From assembly GCA_002383285.1 (NCBI GenBank), contig DFXU01000002.1, positions 1-64,000 on the forward strand: a DNA stretch of 64,000 bases, read 5' to 3'. The translations under genes were made by a program, and so were the position numbers. This stretch comes from Caryophanales bacterium UBA4100. Lineage in GTDB: Bacteria; Bacillota; Bacilli; Paenibacillales; UBA4045. Under the pieces are notes generated by a model. That model searched no databases. It saw only the letters and a list, made by a program, of their open reading frames with translations, and was not told the DNA's origin. Shown here piece by piece: positions 50,205 to 59,018 of this stretch (position 1 is its first letter; each line of letters begins with the position of its first letter).

Positions 50205-51687
50205 CAAAGAGATTATTATTGGTATTATCCCTGTTGCGCTTATTTTCTTATTGTTCATACAAGTTAACGTCGTTCCGTTGCTGTTCGCAGGTGTTATTGT
50301 ATTTGCTATACTCTACTATATAAGAACTAGAAGTAATGGGGCGATGACGAATAATCGACGGAATAAAGCAAAGTCGCCCGCATTCCTATCATTCGATGAT
50401 ATCGGCGGTCAAGAGAGAGCGAAGAAGGAATTAAGAGAGGGTCTAGAGTTTCTGATTAAGCGGGATCTAACTGATCATTTCGGCATACGTCCTATGAAAG
50501 GTATCCTATTAACAGGACCTCCAGGTACAGGGAAGACTTTGCTTGCTAAGGCTGCGGCTCAATTCACTGGGTCTGTATTTCTTGCATCATCGGGTAGTGA
50601 ATTTGTAGAGATGTATGTGGGCGTCGGTGCGAGTCGTGTTCGCGATTTATTCAAGGAAGCCCGTCAACAAGCTACAAAGGAAGAGAAGGAAAGCGCCATT
50701 ATCTTCATTGATGAGATTGACGCTATAGGCGGTAAGCGAGATGGTGGTCAGCAGAAGGAGTATGATCAAACGCTCAATCAATTACTTACCGAGATGGATG
50801 GCATAGATAGTGAAGAGACACCACGCATTCTCTTGATTGCTGCCACGAATCGCAAAGAAATGTTAGATCCTGCATTGCTTCGTCCGGGTCGATTCGATCG
50901 GCAGATTGAGGTCGATCTTCCAGATAAGAAGGGTCGTCTTCATATTCTGCGCATACATGCTAAGAATAAGCCGCTGGATGAGCATGTTGACCTAGAGAAG
51001 TTAGCAGATGAAACCTTCAGCTTCTCAGGAGCACAGCTCGAAGCAGTTATGAATGAAGGTGCCATCTACGCGATGCGTGAGGATCTTAAGCTGATATCCC
51101 AATCCCATCTTTCGCTTGCCATCGATAAGGTAATGATGGGTGAGAGAACGGATAGAGAGAGCACGAAGGAGGAGCGTGAACGTGTTGCGGTGCACGAGCT
51201 GGGTCATGCATTGGTTGCAGAGGTCGTTCGACCGGGTTCCGTCTCTCAGGTGTCTCTGAGCCCTCGGGGGCAGGCACTTGGCTATGTGCGTCATAATCCA
51301 CAGAAGGAACAATACTTGTATACCAAATCATTTCTGGAGCATCAGATCATGATTGCCTTAGGGGGTTCCGCAGCAGAGGAGCTCATCTATGGAGATCGTA
51401 GCACTGGGTCGAGGAATGATTTTGAGCAAGCGATTAGTATTGTCTCAACCATGATGGACGCTGGACTAACAAGGCTAGGCATCATAGATCGCCGCATGGT
51501 CACCACGGAACAGCTCATGAGTGAGAATGGATATATACTTGAAGAGCTCACACAGCGGACGAGGGAACTATTAAGAAGCAAGCAGCATGTATTCGCGTGT
51601 TCTCTGGATATTATGCAGCGTGAAGAAGTGTTATCTGGGTCTAGATTTAGAACGATTCTGCAAGAAGTACAACAATCAACAGCATAA
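50191..51687 (+). CDS. FtsH-like ATP-dependent zinc metalloprotease, short form
   Basis: 498 residues. Two closely spaced hydrophobic segments (about 7-25 and 28-45) replace the usual two spans with a large outer domain between them. AAA module: GPPGTGKT near 110-117, pore loop MYVGVG, FIDEIDAIGG, and RPGRFDR in the second region of homology. Protease: HELGH at 335-339 and the third zinc ligand in GSRNDFEQA. All catalytic residues are kept, so it should be an active membrane-bound protease. It is much shorter than housekeeping FtsH (about 640 residues) and is probably a paralogue. ATG 50191; the frame upstream overlaps the neighbour. Confidence 0.9.
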   Translation: MSRYNKEIIIGIIPVALIFLLFIQVNVVPLLFAGVIVFAILYYIRTRSNGAMTNNRRNKAKSPAFLSFDDIGGQERAKKELREGLEFLIKRDLTDHFGIRPMKGILLTGPPGTGKTLLAKAAAQFTGSVFLASSGSEFVEMYVGVGASRVRDLFKEARQQATKEEKESAIIFIDEIDAIGGKRDGGQQKEYDQTLNQLLTEMDGIDSEETPRILLIAATNRKEMLDPALLRPGRFDRQIEVDLPDKKGRLHILRIHAKNKPLDEHVDLEKLADETFSFSGAQLEAVMNEGAIYAMREDLKLISQSHLSLAIDKVMMGERTDRESTKEERERVAVHELGHALVAEVVRPGSVSQVSLSPRGQALGYVRHNPQKEQYLYTKSFLEHQIMIALGGSAAEELIYGDRSTGSRNDFEQAISIVSTMMDAGLTRLGIIDRRMVTTEQLMSENGYILEELTQRTRELLRSKQHVFACSLDIMQREEVLSGSRFRTILQEVQQSTA

Positions 51688-51696
51688 TTGTGCAAC

Positions 51697-51744
51697 AGCT
51701 GTCTCTAAATTAGGTGATCTTACCTAGTTGAGATAGCTTTTTTT
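51697..51744 (+). terminator. Intrinsic terminator after the FtsH-like gene
   Basis: AGCTGTCTC (51697-51705) pairs with GAGATAGCT (51730-51738), 9 bp with one G-T; an inner TAGGT/ACCTA stem closes the loop. T-run follows. Confidence 0.88.
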
Positions 51745-51825
51745 ATTTTCTTAACTGGCCTTCTAAAAATTCGATTAAATGAACAAGCTATGAAGGTGTG
51801 AAGTTCATCACAGATTGTTGTTTCA

Positions 51826-51853
51826 TTGTCATGTACGTTAATATAGATAGAAT
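51826..51853 (+). promoter_or_regulatory. Candidate sigma-A promoter of the acyl-CoA dehydrogenase-ackA pair
   Basis: TTGTCA (51826-51831), 16-base spacer, TAGAAT (51848-51853), about 25 bp before the gene. Confidence 0.55.
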
Positions 51854-51877
51854 TACAATATAAAGGATGAGTATGCT

Positions 51878-52753
51878 ATGAAAATTAATAAGATTGGTGT
51901 TGTTGGAGCTGGAACAATGGGCCAGGGAATTGCAGAGATGCTTGCTGTTAAGGGGATGGAGGTATTCCTTGTTGAGAAAACACCTGAGAAACTAGATGAA
52001 GCCTGGAATATGATCTTTATTAGCTTAGACAAGCAGATTGAAAAATGGGCAATAACCGTGTCGGAGAAGAAGCTTATCTTATCCAAAATCCATAAGATCA
52101 ACAAATTCTCAAAGCTCAGTGAATGTGACATGGTCATTGAAACTATAAATGAGGATTTAGAGGCAAAGATGAATGTGTTCTACGAATTAGATGCGATATG
52201 CCCTCCACATATCATCTTAGCGAGTAATACATCCACGCTTAGCTTGACGGAATTGGCTAATTCTACGGAGAATCCGGAGCGTGTCATTGGTTTACACTTT
52301 CTTCACCCTGTATCGAAAATTCACCTTGTAGAAATCATTCGGGGGTTAAAGACATCTGAAGAAACCTTGCAAGATACGAAATCATTTGTAGAGAATGTTA
52401 TTCAGAAGAGGGGAATAATGGTCAATGAATCACCTGGATTCGTTACGACTCGACTCATCTGTATTCTAATAAACGAAGCGATGCACGTATTGAATGAAGG
52501 TGTAGCCTCTGCTGAGGATGTTGATTGTGCTATGCGTATAGGCTATGACTTTCACTATGGTCCTTTAGAGATGGCTGATCGATTCGGTTTGGATGCGGTT
52601 ATGGCTGCTATGGAGCGTATGTTCCGAGAGTTTGGGGAATTAAAGTATAGACCTTCATTCCTTATGAAGAAGATGGTTCGTGCAGGTAATCTGGGTATGA
52701 AGACCGGAGAAGGATTTTTCCGCTATGATAAGGACGGTGACCGTATATCATGA
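51878..52753 (+). CDS. 3-hydroxyacyl-CoA dehydrogenase family protein
   Basis: 291 residues. N-terminal Rossmann motif GVVGAGTMGQGIAE near residue 6, catalytic serine in ASNTSTLSL, catalytic histidine in GLHFLHPVSKIHLVEI near 145 and the C-terminal helical domain with YGPLEMADRFGLD. Standard 3-hydroxybutyryl-CoA dehydrogenases have HFFNPVPxMKLVE and PMGPL; both blocks differ here, so the acyl substrate may differ. No thiolase or crotonase is adjacent. It overlaps ackA by 4 bases. Confidence 0.85.
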   Translation: MKINKIGVVGAGTMGQGIAEMLAVKGMEVFLVEKTPEKLDEAWNMIFISLDKQIEKWAITVSEKKLILSKIHKINKFSKLSECDMVIETINEDLEAKMNVFYELDAICPPHIILASNTSTLSLTELANSTENPERVIGLHFLHPVSKIHLVEIIRGLKTSEETLQDTKSFVENVIQKRGIMVNESPGFVTTRLICILINEAMHVLNEGVASAEDVDCAMRIGYDFHYGPLEMADRFGLDAVMAAMERMFREFGELKYRPSFLMKKMVRAGNLGMKTGEGFFRYDKDGDRIS

Positions 52754-53964
52754 AGATATTAGTTATTAACGCAGGCAGCTCATCATTGAAATATCAGCTT
52801 TATAATATACTAGACGAGAGCGTGCTTGCCAAAGGTAAGGTTGAGCGGATTGGCATGGAGTCAGCGATGCTGAGCCATGAGGCGACGAATAAGCCTGAGG
52901 TTACGGTAGTAGCCGAAATTCTTGATCACACATCTGCAATCCGTAGGGTTGTTGCAGCGCTGCTGCACCCTGAGCATGGTGTGGTGGAGAATATAGAGGA
53001 GATAGAAGCAGTTGGACATCGAGTTGTACATGGCGGTGAGACCTTCTCCGCTTCCGTATTGGTTTCACCCGAGGTTCGTCAAGAAATCCGTCGCTTATTT
53101 GACTTGGCCCCACTTCATAACCCTGCTCATATGATGGGAATCGATGCTGTTGAAGCCTCGCTGCCGCATGTGCCACAAGCGGTTGTCTTCGATACTGCAT
53201 TCCACCAAACGATGCCAGCAGAAACGTATTTATACCCCATACCCATGGTGCTATATAACAAGCACAAGGTAAGGAGATATGGGTTTCACGGCACTTCTCA
53301 TGCTTATGTCAGTGAACGTGCTGCAGCCTACTTAGGTCGACCTATAGAGCAATTAAAGATAATCTCCTGCCATATCGGCAATGGAGCAAGCTGTACGGCC
53401 ATTATGAATGGCAAATCGTTCGATACCAGTATGGGAATGACACCACTCGAGGGATTAATGATGGGAACGAGGAGTGGGGATCTTGATCCTGCTATTGTAC
53501 CTTATGTGATGACCAAAGAGGATCTGACAATCAATGAAGTGAATTCAATGCTGAATAAACATAGTGGGTTGATAGCTATCTCTGGCATCAGCAGTGATGT
53601 GCGCGAGATTGAGCAAGCGATGAAGGCTGGAGACCATAACGCGAAGCTAGCCTATGAGATGTATTCGTACCGATTACGCAAATATATCGGCTCCTATACA
53701 GCTGCAATGAATGGTTTGGATGTGCTCATCTTCACTGCTGGAGTTGGCGAGAATTCGGCTACGTTGAGGGCGAAAGTATGCTCACAGCTAAGCTTCTTCG
53801 GAGTAGAACTCGATGAACAGGCGAATGTTAGTCCAGAACGTGGTGATCGAACGATATCGACCTCACAGTCACGTGTACAGGTATTGATCATCCCAACAAA
53901 CGAAGAACTCGTCATCGCTAGGGATACGTATCAACTCATTGCAAATGCTAAGACTAACAGTTAA
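52750..53964 (+). CDS. ackA: Acetate kinase
   Basis: 404 residues. Interconverts acetate plus ATP and acetyl phosphate. NAGSSSLKYQLY at the N-terminus, GHRVVHGGE near 95, FDTAFHQTMP, RRYGFHGTSHAYV, CHIGNGAS, DTSMGMTPLEG and TAGVGENS are the family blocks. Translation is coupled to the dehydrogenase upstream through an ATGA overlap, an unusual partner for ackA. Confidence 0.97.
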   Translation: MKILVINAGSSSLKYQLYNILDESVLAKGKVERIGMESAMLSHEATNKPEVTVVAEILDHTSAIRRVVAALLHPEHGVVENIEEIEAVGHRVVHGGETFSASVLVSPEVRQEIRRLFDLAPLHNPAHMMGIDAVEASLPHVPQAVVFDTAFHQTMPAETYLYPIPMVLYNKHKVRRYGFHGTSHAYVSERAAAYLGRPIEQLKIISCHIGNGASCTAIMNGKSFDTSMGMTPLEGLMMGTRSGDLDPAIVPYVMTKEDLTINEVNSMLNKHSGLIAISGISSDVREIEQAMKAGDHNAKLAYEMYSYRLRKYIGSYTAAMNGLDVLIFTAGVGENSATLRAKVCSQLSFFGVELDEQANVSPERGDRTISTSQSRVQVLIIPTNEELVIARDTYQLIANAKTNS

Positions 53965-54058
53965 AATGAGCTTTACAGCCTCATATAGAGCTTGCTTGAA
54001 AAGCGATATATGACTTATGGTGTGCCCTAATTGATGGAGTGAGTGGAGTGATTTATAG

Positions 54059-55357
54059 ATGCAGGTAAAGTGTGTAATAAGAGATGTTGGCAAGTATGTA
54101 GGACAAACGGTTATCATCGGTTGCTGGCTACATAATATTCGATCAAGCGGCAAAATACAATTTCTTCAGTTAAGAGATGGAACTGGATTTATTCAAGCTG
54201 TCGCAGTTAAAAGTGAATTGCCAGAGGAAGTATGGGACAGTGCAAAAAGCTTATCACAAGAGAGCTCATTGTACCTGACGGGTATCGTCAGGGAGGAGCC
54301 TCGAAGCGCTAGTGGATTTGAGCTTACACTCATGCATATCGATATCATTCAGCTTACGACAGATCAATATCCAATTACACCCAAAGAGCATGGCGTCGAT
54401 TTCTTAATGGATCATCGCCATCTATGGATTCGTTCTCCGCGTCAGCGTGCTGTTCTGATCATAAGAGATCAGATCATTAAAGCGATTCGAGAATTTTTTG
54501 CTGAGCATGGCTTTGTATGTGTAGACCCGCCTATTCTTACGCCTTCCTCATGTGAAGGGACAACCAATTTGTTCCACACCAAGTATTTTGATGAAGATGC
54601 ATACTTAAGCCAGAGTGGTCAGCTTTACATGGAGGCGGCTGCGATGGCGCTTGGGAGAGTATACTCCTTCGGACCAACATTCCGAGCTGAGAAGTCGAAG
54701 ACACGTCGACATCTGATCGAATTCTGGATGATTGAGCCTGAGATGGCTTTTGTGGAGCACGAAGAGAGCTTACACATACAGGAAAGCTTTGTTACTCACA
54801 TCGTAAGCTCTGTCTTAGAGCATTGCTCCTTAGAATTGAAGACATTAGAACGCGATTTATCCAAGCTTGAGAGCATTAAGGGACCATTCCCGCGTATTCA
54901 TTACGATCAAGCGATCACTTATCTGCAGGAGAACGGGCATGAAATCAAGTGGGGTGATGATTTTGGAGCCCCTCACGAGACAGCCATTGCTGAGAATTAT
55001 GAAACACCCGTATTCATAACGAATTATCCAACTGAGCTCAAAGCGTTCTATATGAAGCCTGATCCGTCCCGTCCAGATGTAGTTCTATGTGCAGACATGA
55101 TCGCACCAGAAGGCTATGGAGACATTATCGGAGGTAGTCAACGTATCGATGATCCCGCTTTAATGGAGCAGCGATTTTCCGAGCATGAGCTTTCACAGGA
55201 TGCGTATAGATGGTATTTAGATTTGAGAAGGTACGGTTCGATTCCTCATTCTGGCTTCGGACTGGGCTTAGAGAGAACTGTTGCTTGGATTTGCGGTCTT
55301 GATCACGTTCGCGAGACGATTCCTTTTCCACGACTATTAAATCGTCTGTATCCATAG
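54059..55357 (+). CDS. asnS: Asparaginyl-tRNA synthetase
   Basis: 432 residues, class IIb. The N-terminal OB fold (1-100, with [21 protein letters not shown]; motif at 22-42) binds the anticodon. Class II motifs: [13 protein letters not shown] (motif 1), [22 protein letters not shown] (motif 2, near 207-228) and [21 protein letters not shown] (motif 3, near 398-418). No aspB precedes it, in contrast to B. subtilis. dnaD follows. Confidence 0.96.
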   Translation: MQVKCVIRDVGKYVGQTVIIGCWLHNIRSSGKIQFLQLRDGTGFIQAVAVKSELPEEVWDSAKSLSQESSLYLTGIVREEPRSASGFELTLMHIDIIQLTTDQYPITPKEHGVDFLMDHRHLWIRSPRQRAVLIIRDQIIKAIREFFAEHGFVCVDPPILTPSSCEGTTNLFHTKYFDEDAYLSQSGQLYMEAAAMALGRVYSFGPTFRAEKSKTRRHLIEFWMIEPEMAFVEHEESLHIQESFVTHIVSSVLEHCSLELKTLERDLSKLESIKGPFPRIHYDQAITYLQENGHEIKWGDDFGAPHETAIAENYETPVFITNYPTELKAFYMKPDPSRPDVVLCADMIAPEGYGDIIGGSQRIDDPALMEQRFSEHELSQDAYRWYLDLRRYGSIPHSGFGLGLERTVAWICGLDHVRETIPFPRLLNRLYP

Positions 55358-55410
55358 AGAAGCAGGCGAGAACCTATGAACGATATGGAAAAGGGAAGGA
55401 GCATAATCAG

Positions 55411-56124
55411 GTGCCCATCAAGAACGGTTTATTAATGGCATTAAGAGAAGGGTCTGTAAGTATTCCTAACTTACTCGTTCAGCATTATTCGAAGCTAGGA
55501 TTAACTGAGATTGATATGATGTTAATTATTCATTTGTTAGCCTTCAAAGAGAAGGAGAACAATGACTTTCCAACAATAGAAGAAATTCAAACACGGATGT
55601 CTGCTTCCCCGGATGGGGTCATCCAGTCCATTCAGAAGCTTATGAGTGATGGATGGATTGCCATAGATGAAGATATTGATCCAGAATCAGGCATCCAATA
55701 TGAGCATTACAACATCTCGGGTGTATATGAGAAGTTAGCTGAGGCTTGCGCAGAATTCTATCGTGAACGTCAACAGCTTCTCATGGGAAGGCGTGAGTCG
55801 GAGTCAGCATTAGCTGAGGTCGCAGTGGCGCGGCATATTGAAGCTCATACGAGTGAGGGAGATGTCTCAGAAGCGAACATGTTCGTGAAGTTCGAGACAG
55901 AATTCGGTCGCCCCTTGTCCCCGATGGAATGCGAAACAATATCCGGTTGGTTAGACCAGGATAAGTATGCGGAGGCTTTGGTATTGGCTGCACTGAAGGA
56001 AGCGGTATTCGCTGGGAAGGTCCACTTCCGTTATATCGACCGCATCCTACTAGAGTGGAATCGTAATCTTGTTCGTACACCAGAGCAAGCCAAGGAATAT
56101 GCAGCGAGATTTCGAAGCCGGTAG
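55411..56124 (+). CDS. dnaD: DNA replication initiation protein DnaD
   Basis: 237 residues. N-terminal winged-helix DDBH1 (about 10-95) with LTEIDMMLIIHLLAF and the C-terminal DDBH2 (about 145-220) with FETEFGRPLSPMECETISGWLD and the YIDRILLEWNR helix. It helps load the replicative helicase with DnaB/DnaI. GTG 55411 follows AAGGAG. In B. subtilis nth follows; here a 305-base repeat-bearing gap follows. Confidence 0.93.
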   Translation: MPIKNGLLMALREGSVSIPNLLVQHYSKLGLTEIDMMLIIHLLAFKEKENNDFPTIEEIQTRMSASPDGVIQSIQKLMSDGWIAIDEDIDPESGIQYEHYNISGVYEKLAEACAEFYRERQQLLMGRRESESALAEVAVARHIEAHTSEGDVSEANMFVKFETEFGRPLSPMECETISGWLDQDKYAEALVLAALKEAVFAGKVHFRYIDRILLEWNRNLVRTPEQAKEYAARFRSR

Positions 56125-56179
56125 CTTTCAGGGTAGTAAGCAGTTAGGTGAATTCAACTTGGTGAATGTGACCTGAAAG
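56125..56179. repeat. Inverted repeat after dnaD
   Basis: CTTTCAGG (56125-56132) and CCTGAAAG (56172-56179) are perfectly complementary, directly after the dnaD stop. An overlapping inner pairing (TGAATTCA region with TGAAT) competes. No T-run follows on the plus strand. Confidence 0.5.
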
Positions 56180-56226
56180 GTGGTGTCTAAGGCGCTCTAA
56201 ATTAGTAATTCCAACATATAGTGTAT

Positions 56227-56390
56227 CTGTAGAGGTCTTTGGGGACTCTATTCTGCGGTGATGTTTCTTTAATGATGCTGTAGAGGTCTTTGGGACCTCT
56301 ATTCTGCGGACATGTTCGGACATGTTACTTTTGTGATGTAGTAGGGTCTTTGGTACCTCTATTCAACTGAGAGATGTTATTTTTATGATG
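56227..56390. repeat. Degenerate three-unit tandem repeat, about 51 bp per unit
   Basis: Units start at about 56227, 56278 and 56339. Each has a palindromic core of type GAGGTC-tttg-GGACCTC, then TATTCTGCGG (units 1 and 2) and a second block resembling GATGTT-CTTT-ATGATG. The core of unit 2, AGAGGTC/GACCTCT, is a perfect 7-bp stem; units 1 and 3 have changes. Unit 2 is longer because of a 10-base duplication (GGACATGTTC, GGACATGTTA). No gene is visible in 56125-56429. Confidence 0.65.
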
Positions 56391-56429
56391 TAGATGAGTT
56401 ATATAGGAAAATTATGATTTATGTCTGCG

Positions 56430-57071
56430 CTATAATCGCATCATGTGAAGCTTCACAGCATAGTCGAACAAGTATTCGAATGCCTCTAGGTGGCGTTTGG
56501 CTTCGAAAGCGTTGGCTCCCCATGCATATATACCATGCTTACGAAGAAGGATGCCAGGAATACGAGGGACCATTCGAGATTTAATTAGATCAGCAATCCT
56601 CGGGATATCCGCATAATTCGGTAGTATCGGAATCTCGATCTGAGCATCCTCTTCCCAGATGTTAAATGCCTTGATTAATTCTACTCCATCGATAGGAACA
56701 TTGCCGCGCTCCCAGAACAGCTCAGAAGCAAGATTGTTAGGAACCGTATGTACATGAAATATAGCCCCGCAGCCTGTCAGCCGATAAATTTCTCGGTGAA
56801 TGATCGTTTCTGCAGAGGGCTTTAAATTTGTAGGCTCACTTGGTTTCATCTGTTCATCGACGAGTAAGAAATCCTCTGGTGTATTCACGGATTTGTCTCT
56901 ACCACTAGATGTGATTGCAAAAGTAAATTGTTCACCGCGCATCTCACCGACACGTAAAGAAAGGTTTCCGCTTGTAGCAGGGAACCAGCCGCGTGCTGCA
57001 AGATTTGTTTTAATTGCTGTTAGTTCGCTAATCACGGTTTGTTTGGCTTCCAAGGTGTACGGAACAGTCAT
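56430..57071 (-). CDS. mtnB: Methylthioribulose-1-phosphate dehydratase
   Basis: 213 residues, class II aldolase fold with zinc. ATSGNLSLRV is the substrate loop. IFHVHTV near residue 95 and LRKHGIYAWGAN near 175 supply zinc histidines. It dehydrates methylthioribulose 1-phosphate in methionine salvage. ATG 57071 lies 9 bases after AAGGAG; the frame extends upstream into mtnX but without a ribosome site. Last gene of the minus-strand unit. Confidence 0.94.
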   Translation of the reverse strand: MTVPYTLEAKQTVISELTAIKTNLAARGWFPATSGNLSLRVGEMRGEQFTFAITSSGRDKSVNTPEDFLLVDEQMKPSEPTNLKPSAETIIHREIYRLTGCGAIFHVHTVPNNLASELFWERGNVPIDGVELIKAFNIWEEDAQIEIPILPNYADIPRIADLIKSRMVPRIPGILLRKHGIYAWGANAFEAKRHLEAFEYLFDYAVKLHMMRL

Positions 57072-57090
57072 ATATAGAATCTCCTTTGAT

Positions 57091-57795
57091 TCAGAGTTGT
57101 GATCCTGTTGAATGTGCTTCTGTGCCGGCAATCATCGATTTCAGATGTGTCAAGATATCGAAAAAGGTCTCATAGGACTTATGCAATAAATTTGTTTCCA
57201 AGCAACGCTCCAACAGGTGAGACCGTGCAAAGACGTAATCAACAATCTTCGAACCCTCAAAATCAGTTAAGCTGTCGCCAATCAGAATACGATAGTAATG
57301 ATCATTAGGATACTGGCGGATAATACGAGTTTTGCACATGCCACATTCTTTATGACAATGCTCATCGCATGTATGTGGCCATTCAATTTCAATAAATTCA
57401 CCATTGAAGTTACTCGAATTGCAATAAATATGGTCCAGTTCAATATCGAATGGAGCAAGAAGAGGGTAGATAAAGAAGTCAATTCCTCCGCTTGTTACAT
57501 AGAAAGGAATTTCCATTTCCCTACAATACGCTAGCAGCTCAGCAAACCCATCACGGATTCCTGCATGCTCGAGTACATACGCCTGTATTTCAGCCTTTTG
57601 CTGTGAAGGGTAGAGAGCGAAGAACGCACCTACTGTCGCCTTAAGACTCTTACGACCCGCGAGCAGCTCCTCTAATAATACCTCCCAGCCTTCAGGGTCA
57701 AAATGCTTCATCAGTGCTAGAATGTTATCTTTCATCGTTATCGTGCCATCAAAATCACAGAAGATGATGGGATGTTTACCATCGATCTGGATCAA
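57091..57795 (-). CDS. mtnX: 2-hydroxy-3-keto-5-methylthiopentenyl-1-phosphate phosphatase
   Basis: 234 residues, HAD superfamily. FCDFDGTITMKDN near residue 12 has the nucleophile aspartate, VTSGGIDFF motif II, and GDSLTDFEGSKIVD the acidic motif. Cysteine cluster CDEHCHKECGMCK near 142-154 is typical of MtnX-type proteins. TTG 57795 overlaps the mtnW stop by 4 bases, with GGGGGGTG before it. Works after MtnW in methionine salvage. Confidence 0.93.
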   Translation of the reverse strand: MIQIDGKHPIIFCDFDGTITMKDNILALMKHFDPEGWEVLLEELLAGRKSLKATVGAFFALYPSQQKAEIQAYVLEHAGIRDGFAELLAYCREMEIPFYVTSGGIDFFIYPLLAPFDIELDHIYCNSSNFNGEFIEIEWPHTCDEHCHKECGMCKTRIIRQYPNDHYYRILIGDSLTDFEGSKIVDYVFARSHLLERCLETNLLHKSYETFFDILTHLKSMIAGTEAHSTGSQL

Positions 57796-59006
57796 GCCCG
57801 CACCCCCCAGAGACGGATCGCCTCAGCCAGCTCTATATGCTTCTCAGCATATTGCTCCAAGGTGAATCCATGTAATGTTGCATCGATCGCCTGGCGGAAT
57901 GCATGTCCACCTGCTGCAGCTCCCATCGGATGTCCATGCACACCTCCACCAGCGTTAACAACCACATCATTGCCAAAGTCACGGATAATGAGCGGAACAA
58001 GCCCTGGATGGATGCCGGCAGAAGGTACGGGGAAGCTAGCTGCTAGCTGTGTATCGGCTGTTAATAATGCGTCCTTGATCGCCATATTCTCTTCAATCGG
58101 CATGACAACTGAGCCATATGGCGATGGGAAGAGGACAAGATCTGCTCCAGCAAGACGCATCAGCTTGCCAAGTAACAACGATGCACTGATTCCGTGATAG
58201 CTTGACGGATATATCGCACCTGCTAATGCAGGATGAGCGGCAATGGGTACGTTGATATCAGGATCAGCAGCCAATTCATGGAGTGCATCGAAGCCGTATG
58301 CAAGGACATTAAACAATATCGCATTAGCCCCAGCGTCAATAGCGAGCTTGGCTTGCTTGGCGAGCTGTGAGGTTTTACCTGTTAAATTAACGGCATATAG
58401 TAACGATTGACCAGTCGCTTGCTTCGCTTCCTCCGCTGCCGACATGCATATCTCGACCCTTCGCTCTATTGGAGTTAACGGGTTATCGAATAGGATTTCA
58501 TCATCCTTAATAAGATCTACGCCACCTAATGCCTGAGCCAGGAATTGCTCGCGCAGCTCTGGAAGCTCATAGCCAATAACAGATTTGAATATACTCATCA
58601 ACAATGGACGATCCGTGACATTCAGTAATTGACGTACGCCATTGATTCCGAATTTAGGGCCTGGGAAATGAGCGAGGAAGCCTTCAGAGAATGAGAGATC
58701 AATTAATCGGATTCTCCCATCCATCGACAGCTTGCCAAACACAGTGACGAGTAGAGCGGGGATATCCGCAGAGAAGTTGACATCAGGGTAGGCGATCTCG
58801 ATATCCGCAAACCTAACAGAATTACCATCCTCTGTGACTTGAACGGAGATTACCTTGCCCAGATGCTTCTCCATCGTCGTTTTCTTCGCTTCGGGTAGCT
58901 CAGTCCAGCTTCCGACTGTTAAACCGACAGCAATACCCTGCGCTTTCTTATGAAAATCGGCTTTCTCGTCGAACACACGATAGGTCGCAATACAGTAAGA
59001 TTTCAT
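57792..59006 (-). CDS. mtnW: 2,3-diketo-5-methylthiopentyl-1-phosphate enolase (RuBisCO-like)
   Basis: 404 residues, RuBisCO-like protein. Catalyses the enolisation step of methionine salvage. GGVDLIKDDE (near 170-179) holds the carbamylated lysine and metal acids, GPKFGINGVRQL the N-terminal catalytic region, and NAGGGVHGHPMGAAAGG the phosphate loop. ATG 59006 follows AGGAAG by 8 bases. The start lies only 12 bases after the proC stop, so methionine salvage genes here appear to be read with proline genes. No SAM riboswitch is visible in that gap. Confidence 0.94.
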   Translation of the reverse strand: MKSYCIATYRVFDEKADFHKKAQGIAVGLTVGSWTELPEAKKTTMEKHLGKVISVQVTEDGNSVRFADIEIAYPDVNFSADIPALLVTVFGKLSMDGRIRLIDLSFSEGFLAHFPGPKFGINGVRQLLNVTDRPLLMSIFKSVIGYELPELREQFLAQALGGVDLIKDDEILFDNPLTPIERRVEICMSAAEEAKQATGQSLLYAVNLTGKTSQLAKQAKLAIDAGANAILFNVLAYGFDALHELAADPDINVPIAAHPALAGAIYPSSYHGISASLLLGKLMRLAGADLVLFPSPYGSVVMPIEENMAIKDALLTADTQLAASFPVPSAGIHPGLVPLIIRDFGNDVVVNAGGGVHGHPMGAAAGGHAFRQAIDATLHGFTLEQYAEKHIELAEAIRLWGVRA

Positions 59007-59018
59007 CGTTAACACTTC

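Noticed and set aside
56227..56390. Possible short CRISPR array: palindromic repeats with spacers
   Set aside because: The would-be spacers share sequence with each other (GATGTT...ATGATG), differ in length because of an internal duplication, and only three degenerate units exist. No cas genes are present.
57772..58197. 141-codon plus-strand open frame opposite mtnW/mtnX
   Set aside because: Composition (rich in P, A and S) is that of an antisense shadow of mtnW; no promoter or ribosome site.
59007..59018. SAM riboswitch before mtnW
   Set aside because: Only 12 bases separate the proC stop and the mtnW start; there is no room for one.
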